Positions 7,000 to 11,099 of a stretch of DNA of 11,099 nt are shown here, in pieces (the first letter of the stretch is position 1; each line of letters begins with the position of its first letter). The position numbers were made by a program, and so were the translations under genes. Source of the stretch: JADKCL01 sp031424495 (GTDB lineage: Bacteria; Bacteroidota; Bacteroidia; J057; JADKCL01); NCBI GenBank assembly GCA_031424495.1, contig JANPHP010000178.1:1-11099 (forward strand), in the 5' to 3' direction. The notes below the pieces were generated by a model that saw only the letters and a list, made by a program, of their open reading frames with translations, ran no database searches and had not been told where the DNA came from.

Positions 7000-7032
7000 T
7001 AAAAATAGTACGGATTTGGCAGAATCTCCAAA
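7000..7032 (-). promoter_or_regulatory. promoter of the WG-repeat lipoprotein gene
   Basis: Reading the - strand, TTTG (7032-7029) is followed after 21 bases by TATTTTTA (7007-7000). This fits the Bacteroidota -33 TTTG / -7 TAnnTTTG arrangement with one mismatch in the last base. The predicted transcription start is about 6994-6996, giving a leader of about 21-23 bases before ATG 6973. It is the most complete promoter in the window because both boxes are present. Confidence 0.55.
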
Positions 7033-7077
7033 ATCTTGATTTGAAAGCACACCAAATTCGCCTTGCGGGCTGTTCAT

Positions 7078-7109
7078 AAAAAAATCCGGAGCCACTGCTG
7101 GCCCCGGAT
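7078..7109 (-). terminator. intrinsic terminator of recA
   Basis: On the - strand the arm 7109-7100 (ATCCGGGGCC) pairs with 7093-7084 (GGCTCCGGAT). This gives a 10-bp GC-rich stem with one G-U pair and a six-base loop, followed by a run of seven T ending at 7078 (the first belongs to the stem). It lies about 57 bases after the recA stop and upstream of the lipoprotein promoter, so it separates the two - strand genes. Confidence 0.88.
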
Positions 7110-7166
7110 CTTGGAGTTGTACTCCTCTCATACCTATGTGAAGTAGTAATTTGGCGCTTGGCCCTT

Positions 7167-8210
7167 TTAGGATGCGCTGCTCGCGGCAGCATCGGTGGGT
7201 TTGAGGCCCATTTTGTCGAGAATTTTTTGCTCCAGCTTTTCCATAAGCTCAGGGTTGTCTCCGATGAGCGCCTTGACGGCATCACGACCTTGACCCAGCT
7301 TATCGCCATCATAGCTAAACCATGAACCCGACTTTTGGATGATTCCGAGTTCTGCACCGAGATCGAGGATTTCACCTGCCTTGGAGATGCCTTCACCGTA
7401 GGTGATGTCAAACTCGGCGACTTTGAAAGGAGGAGCGACTTTGTTTTTGGCGATTTTGACCTTGACACGGTTACCCGTGATGTCGTTGCCATCTTTGAGC
7501 TGCCCGATGCGACGGATGTCGATGCGGATAGAAGCGTAAAATTTCAAGGCGTTGCCGCCTGTGGTAGTTTCAGGATTGCCAAACATGACGCCGATTTTCT
7601 CACGCAATTGGTTGATGAAAATACAGACGCAATGTGTTTTGGAGATGGCAGCAGTGAGCTTGCGCATCGCTTGTGACATGAGTCGCGCTTGCAGGCCCAT
7701 TTTAGAGTCACCCATCTCGCCTTCAATCTCGGCGCGTGGCACCAAGGCGGCGACGGAGTCGATGACGATGACGTCAATCGCACCTGAGCGGATCAAGTTT
7801 TCGGCGATTTCCAAGGCTTGCTCTCCGTTGTCGGGTTGCGACACGAGGAGGTTTTCAGTGTCGATGCCGAGTTTCTCGGCATAGGTGCGGTCAAATGCAT
7901 GCTCAGCATCCACAAACGCGGCCATGCCACCTTTTTTCTGTGCCTCGGCAATCACATGGAGGGCGAGGGTAGTTTTGCCAGAAGATTCTGGGCCATAGAT
8001 TTCGATGATACGGCCGCGGGGCAGACCACCTACGCCAAGGGCGATATCCAGGCCAAGGGAACCGGTAGAGATGACGGGGATATCGACGACGGCGGTATCA
8101 CTCAACTTCATCACGATTCCTTTGCCAAAGCTCTTCTCCAGTTTATCCATTGTGGCCTGGAGGGCCTTCATCTTTTCGAGTTTTTCTCCTTTTTCGTCTT
8201 TCGTAGCCAT
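7167..8210 (-). CDS. recA: recombinase RecA
   Basis: RecA is the DNA-dependent ATPase that forms filaments on single-stranded DNA, drives strand exchange in homologous recombination and stimulates LexA-type self-cleavage in the SOS response. With the start at 8210 the protein has 347 residues, normal for RecA. Visible are the N-terminal MDKLEKSFGKGIVMKL, Walker A GPESSGKTT (about 73-81), Walker B VIVIDSVAAL, loop 1 EGEMGDS followed by the conserved GLQARLMSQAMRKL, loop 2 around MFGNPETTTGGNALKFYAS and the conserved RRIGQLKDG. The C-terminus is Ala/Ser-rich. An in-frame ATG at 8234 would add eight residues. The proposed transcription start lies at about 8231-8233, so 8210 (MATKDEK) is the better start. 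A strong terminator follows the gene. nth lies upstream on the same strand but about 360 bp away. Confidence 0.97.
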   Translation of the reverse strand: MATKDEKGEKLEKMKALQATMDKLEKSFGKGIVMKLSDTAVVDIPVISTGSLGLDIALGVGGLPRGRIIEIYGPESSGKTTLALHVIAEAQKKGGMAAFVDAEHAFDRTYAEKLGIDTENLLVSQPDNGEQALEIAENLIRSGAIDVIVIDSVAALVPRAEIEGEMGDSKMGLQARLMSQAMRKLTAAISKTHCVCIFINQLREKIGVMFGNPETTTGGNALKFYASIRIDIRRIGQLKDGNDITGNRVKVKIAKNKVAPPFKVAEFDITYGEGISKAGEILDLGAELGIIQKSGSWFSYDGDKLGQGRDAVKALIGDNPELMEKLEQKILDKMGLKPTDAAASSAS

Positions 8211-8236
8211 CAGGGTTCCATTTGGGGATTTCATAG

Positions 8237-8244
8237 CAAATTTA
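8237..8244 (-). promoter_or_regulatory. -7 element (TAAATTTG) of recA
   Basis: On the - strand 8244-8237 reads TAAATTTG, a perfect match to TAnnTTTG. Transcription would start about 8231-8233, overlapping the upstream in-frame ATG at 8234 and leaving about 21-23 bases before the preferred recA start at 8210. About 20 bases upstream lies a T-run (CTTTTTTC) instead of a clear TTTG, so the -33 box is uncertain. Confidence 0.6.
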
Positions 8245-8340
8245 TTTTTAAGGTTTCAGTACTTGAAAAAAGTTGTTCACAAGCGAGGGCAGGCTGCCGG
8301 TCACCACGACCATCCTTGTCCTGCATCTCGATACAAGTTT

Positions 8341-8376
8341 CTGAGGCACTTTTGACATCTCGTGTCAAAAACTCAG
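8341..8376. repeat. inverted repeat upstream of recA (TTTTGACA / TGTCAAAA)
   Basis: The arms TTTTGACA (8350-8357) and TGTCAAAA (8363-8370) are perfect inverted copies around the five-base loop TCTCG. Outside them CTGAG (8341-8345) and CTCAG (8372-8376) also pair, with four and one unpaired bases between inner and outer stems. It sits about 100-130 bp upstream of the recA -7 element. No T-run follows on either strand, so it is not a standard terminator; an operator or structured RNA is possible. Confidence 0.6.
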
Positions 8377-8438
8377 AACAAAATGATGTTTCTAATACCG
8401 ATTGCAAGATGGGTTCAAAAGTAGCAAGAGAAATTATG

Positions 8439-8492
8439 AAATGCTAATGCTGGATGTAAATAAATTTATCAATTGGGAAAATATTAGCATTT
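8439..8492. repeat. 10-bp inverted repeat between nth and recA
   Basis: AAATGCTAAT (8439-8448) and ATTAGCATTT (8483-8492) are perfect inverted copies separated by 34 bases. The loop contains the palindrome ATAAATTTAT (8460-8469). No target-site duplication or transposase suggests a mobile element. It could fold as a hairpin in a transcript reading through from nth, or serve as a paired protein-binding site. Confidence 0.55.
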
Positions 8493-8569
8493 GGCGCCCT
8501 TTTTATTGGCAATGGCCGGTTGAGGAGCGCGATTGGCACCACTTCAAGACAACGTGCATAAGTTTAGAT

Positions 8570-9217
8570 TCAGGGTTTGGGCTTGACCTTGCGCCTGTAA
8601 TAGGTGCAAACGTCTTGCAACACGCAGGTCGCGCAGGCGGGATTGCGCGCCATGCACGTGTAGCGGCCATGCAAGATCAAATAATGGTGCGCGTCGGGGA
8701 TTTGCGCAGGGGCAAACAAGGCAGTCAATTGGTTTTCAGATTGCAGTGGGGTTTTTGCCTTTGTGAGGCCGAGGCGATTGCCTACCCTGAATACGTGGGT
8801 ATCGACCGCTAGGCGTGGAGCATGCCAGATGATCGAGGTCACCACATTGGCGGTTTTGCGGCCCACGCCGGGTAGCGTGAGCAGCGCGTCAAATGACTCA
8901 GGGACCTCTCCTTGATGCGATTCCAGCAGGATTTCAGCAGTGCGCAGCAGGTGCCGAGTCTTATTGGCGGGGTAGGAGATGCCTTTTATATAGGGAAAGA
9001 CATCTTCAAAGGTTGCCCCAATGAATGACTGCGGCCTTGGGAATCGCTCAAAAAGGGCTGGCGTCGTTTCGTTTACCCGCTTGTCGGTGCACTGCGCCGA
9101 CAGCATCACTGCCACCAACAACTGAAACGGCGAGCCATAATACAGCTCTGTCTCTGGTACAGGGATCACTGCCGCCAAACGTTCCAAAACAATCTTTGCC
9201 TTTTCTTTGCGACGCAT
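8570..9217 (-). CDS. nth: endonuclease III (DNA glycosylase/AP lyase)
   Basis: Endonuclease III removes oxidised pyrimidines such as thymine glycol from DNA and cleaves the resulting abasic site, starting base excision repair. The 215-residue length matches the family. Visible are LLVAVMLSAQCTDKRVN (33-49), the helix-hairpin-helix segment LPGVGRKTANVV (115-126) with catalytic Lys121, VDTHVFRVGNRLGL (138-151) with catalytic Asp139, and the [4Fe-4S] cluster cysteines Cys188, Cys195, Cys198 and Cys204 in the canonical C-x6-C-x2-C-x5-C spacing. All key residues are present, so the enzyme should be active. The start at 9217 (MRRKEKAK) fits normal length. Upstream, on the - strand, a TTG followed after 20 bases by TAATTCG is only a weak promoter candidate. 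The divergent lyase gene starts 99 bases away. Confidence 0.96.
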   Translation of the reverse strand: MRRKEKAKIVLERLAAVIPVPETELYYGSPFQLLVAVMLSAQCTDKRVNETTPALFERFPRPQSFIGATFEDVFPYIKGISYPANKTRHLLRTAEILLESHQGEVPESFDALLTLPGVGRKTANVVTSIIWHAPRLAVDTHVFRVGNRLGLTKAKTPLQSENQLTALFAPAQIPDAHHYLILHGRYTCMARNPACATCVLQDVCTYYRRKVKPKP

Positions 9218-9303
9218 GTGGGTGAATTGCCTAGCGAATTACCAAAATTTTCAGGAGCTTTCAAGTCGGAAAATGGATTCTGCTCAGGGTTGCAATATTT
9301 AAT

Positions 9304-9309
9304 AGGGGA
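9304..9309 (+). promoter_or_regulatory. Shine-Dalgarno-like AGGGGA before the lyase gene
   Basis: AGGGGA lies seven bases before ATG 9317 and supports that start. It stands out because the other starts in the window have no clear Shine-Dalgarno sequence, as is usual in Bacteroidota. Confidence 0.4.
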
Positions 9310-9316
9310 AAATTTT

Positions 9317-11099
9317 ATGCTAAAGGGTGCCAAACTTCGATTGCTCAGCGGGCTTTTATTGTTGCTCGGGTTCTGTATCCCCTTCATGGCCCTCGGCCAA
9401 GGCACCTGGATGCCCGCCAATGCCGACCCTTCATACCCACGAACGCTGCTGAAATCCGCCGAAATCCCAGCTGTCATCAATTGGATCGAAACCAATCCAG
9501 AGATGTATGGCTTTTACAATCAGCTCTATTACGATACTTGGGGATGGGTGCCGACGGTGCTCGTGTCCAATGGCGACCGCAGAGCAGCTGCCCATACAGC
9601 CAAAAATTGCGCATTCGTCTACCTGCTCCAACGCAAACCAGTCGCACCATCCGCCCTCGACACCCTCACGAGCACTGAGGCGACGACGCTGCGCAACAAA
9701 GCGATCCAATTGCTCAACATTATCAATACAGATGTAGAGGCCTATCCAGACTTTGAAAATTACCTCTGGCGGAGCAATGAAATTACAGACAACATGATCG
9801 CCTATGACCTGCTCAAGGGCGCTGGTGTTCCTGACTCGCTGCTCACAACGGCACGCCGCAAGTTGCATGAGTATGCGACCAATTTTCATACACAGATTGC
9901 ATTCAATCTCTTCGGCCTAGGCCTCACGAGCCTGCATGTGGACAATCACACACTGCGGTCCAGCGGAGCGCTGGGCATCTCGGCCGTCGTGCTGAGCGAC
10001 GCAGACAGCAGCGACGTTGATGGTCGTGCATCCACCTGGATACAAACGGCTTTGTACAATATCGACAACGTGCTCTGGCGCAGCAATGTGCGCCAATCTG
10101 AGCCGGGCATAATCGCGGGGTATTCTGAAGGGCCGCATTATTTGCGGTTTGGAATGCGGCATTGCATCGAATTTTTCCATGCCATGGGCAATTATTTGCC
10201 CGATACCACGCTTTCAGTAAGTTTTGATGGCAACACGCGTAGCGTGCGGCATCCATTTTTTGACCCCAATTTTGATCTTTTGTGGGAATGGGTGATGCGC
10301 AACCGCATGCCCGATGGCAGGGACCCGCAGCTGGAAGATTGTTTCGCACAAACCCACAATGCAGACATGACCCTGATGGGGCAGGCTCGCTTCAGGCCTA
10401 GCTACCACGGCGGGCGTTTCAACACCTCCGCTCCGCAAACGCTTTGGGATCAGCTCCACCACAGTACCGACGATGTCGTCGCCGACTACATCTGCGCGAT
10501 GACGCCCTATGGCGCCCTGCCTTATCCATTGATGCAGGTGATGCCTGAGAGTGGGGACTTGGTGATGCGATCGGGTTGGGACACGACGGCTACCTATTTT
10601 CATATCTCAGCCAAGCATGGCCGCACGCGCACGAGTGGCAACGGGCACAACCATGTGGATGTAACCTCTTTCATCCTGCACGCGCGAGGCCAAGAGCTCG
10701 CGATCGATCCCGGTTACTTGAAGTGGGACCGCCGCGACGAGGTCGATGGACCGAGCCACCACAACATGATCCTCGTGGATGGCGCAGGCCCGACCGAGGC
10801 CTCCACTGGCAATGCTGGTGACGTCGATGGTTTTATCGAAAATGATTTTTCGCTGGGCAAGATGGACTATGCAGAGGTGAGGGCAGTGTACAATGGAGCA
10901 ACCATCGTGCGCAAGCCCTTGATGGTGCGCAAAGACTACTTTTTGCTTTCAGATCAGATCTCGGCTGCGAATGTGCACGCCTATCAGTGGCAACTACATG
11001 CCTTGGGATTGGCGGGCGGCGACTCGACGCTTGGCGGATTTGCATTGGACTCGGTGGGGCAAAGCGGCACGTGGACGAAAAATGGTGTGCAATTGCGGG
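9317..11099 (+). CDS. heparinase II/III-like polysaccharide lyase, 5' part
   Basis: The frame is open from ATG 9317 to the window end (594 codons, no stop), so the C-terminus is missing. The product begins with a signal peptide (basic KGAKLR, Leu-rich core, A-L-G site at 25-27, mature Gln28). The next 350 or so residues are helical and resemble the alpha/alpha toroid of these lyases, with conserved-looking DNHTLRSSGALG (Asn210, His211) and YSEGPHYLRFG (269-279), where catalytic Asn/His and Tyr/Glu residues are expected. From about 415 a beta-sandwich begins with the signature HNHVDVTSFILHARGQELAI then DPGY: His444, His446 and Asp464. This is the hallmark of the Hepar_II_III domain, where a His and an Asp 18 residues apart bind a structural metal in Pedobacter heparinase II (recalled). 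SHHNMILVDG follows at 480-489. Family members cleave acidic polysaccharides by beta-elimination; the substrate (heparin, alginate, other) cannot be told. Whether it ends in a T9SS sorting domain lies outside the window. Confidence 0.85.
   Translation, partial: MLKGAKLRLLSGLLLLLGFCIPFMALGQGTWMPANADPSYPRTLLKSAEIPAVINWIETNPEMYGFYNQLYYDTWGWVPTVLVSNGDRRAAAHTAKNCAFVYLLQRKPVAPSALDTLTSTEATTLRNKAIQLLNIINTDVEAYPDFENYLWRSNEITDNMIAYDLLKGAGVPDSLLTTARRKLHEYATNFHTQIAFNLFGLGLTSLHVDNHTLRSSGALGISAVVLSDADSSDVDGRASTWIQTALYNIDNVLWRSNVRQSEPGIIAGYSEGPHYLRFGMRHCIEFFHAMGNYLPDTTLSVSFDGNTRSVRHPFFDPNFDLLWEWVMRNRMPDGRDPQLEDCFAQTHNADMTLMGQARFRPSYHGGRFNTSAPQTLWDQLHHSTDDVVADYICAMTPYGALPYPLMQVMPESGDLVMRSGWDTTATYFHISAKHGRTRTSGNGHNHVDVTSFILHARGQELAIDPGYLKWDRRDEVDGPSHHNMILVDGAGPTEASTGNAGDVDGFIENDFSLGKMDYAEVRAVYNGATIVRKPLMVRKDYFLLSDQISAANVHAYQWQLHALGLAGGDSTLGGFALDSVGQSGTWTKNGVQLR

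Larger units (their letters stand above)
8245..8569. other. gene-poor region between nth and recA
   Basis: About 325 bp without a supported gene, including stretches richer in A and T than the flanking genes. It holds the upstream region of recA, two clear inverted repeats (listed separately) and the start of an open frame on the + strand that overlaps nth and is not supported. I see no tRNA cloverleaf and no intrinsic terminator for nth. Confidence 0.6.

Noticed and set aside
6974..7492. N-terminal extension of the WG-repeat frame (about 173 more residues)
   Set aside because: It runs antisense through the 3' part of recA on the other frame and through its terminator, has the Ser/Lys/Arg-rich look of a shadow frame, and would bury a perfect lipoprotein signal and promoter.
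8402..8812. Open frame on the + strand with a protein-like Trp-rich segment
   Set aside because: About half of it lies opposite nth, which is certain; it has no plausible promoter or family resemblance.
9244..9316. Inverted pair AAAATTTTC (9244-9252) and GAAAATTTT (9308-9316) in the nth/lyase divergent region
   Set aside because: Low-complexity A/T tracts that pair easily by chance; no other support for a regulatory role.
1..11099. CRISPR array, tRNA, rRNA, insertion sequence or phage genes
   Set aside because: No repeat-spacer pattern, cloverleaf, transposase motif or phage protein was found on either strand.

Overview
The window looks like chromosome of a member of the Bacteroidota. Evidence: a type IX secretion (T9SS) type A sorting domain at the C-terminus of one protein, a bacillithiol-pathway deacetylase, an LptF/LptG-type permease of the form seen in this phylum, a kinase-free PASTA-domain protein, and several promoters matching the Bacteroidota -7 element TAnnTTTG instead of the E. 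coli -10 box. Base composition appears moderate and fairly even. I see no phage, transposase, CRISPR, rRNA or tRNA, so this reads as housekeeping and cell-envelope chromosome. The genus cannot be named from this.

Layout. Positions 1-1046 (+) hold the 3' part of an LptF/LptG-family permease. Positions 1112-2473 (+) are a two-gene unit: a small secreted, probably outer-membrane protein, then, 3 bases later, a 234-residue protein. That second protein resembles arginyl-tRNA synthetase (ArgRS) with its catalytic core removed. Positions 2563-3375 (+) encode a membrane-anchored protein with three PASTA domains. Positions 3466-5379 (+) encode a large T9SS cargo protein, closely followed by bshB1 (5394-6116, +). 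Convergent to bshB1 is a WG-repeat lipoprotein (6128-6973, -). Then come recA (7167-8210, -) with a clear intrinsic terminator, a gene-poor stretch with two inverted repeats, and the endonuclease III gene nth (8570-9217, -). Divergent from nth is a heparinase II/III-like polysaccharide lyase (9317 onward, +) that runs off the window end.

Functional picture. Most + strand genes serve the envelope: lipopolysaccharide transport, cell-wall-linked PASTA, a T9SS-exported surface protein and a secreted polysaccharide lyase. bshB1 serves low-molecular-weight thiol synthesis. nth and recA sit together on the - strand, giving a small DNA-repair neighbourhood (base excision plus recombination), but about 360 bp and a separate recA promoter lie between them. 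Five promoters can be proposed from -7 elements. For two of them (positions 1112 and 2563) the start codon falls at or within about 3 bases of the predicted transcription start, suggesting leaderless or nearly leaderless mRNAs.

Most notable item: the 1769-2473 gene, whose two halves resemble the N-terminal additional domain and the C-terminal DALR anticodon-binding domain of ArgRS, with no HIGH/KMSKS catalytic domain between them. The resemblance was recognised by eye and needs a profile search.
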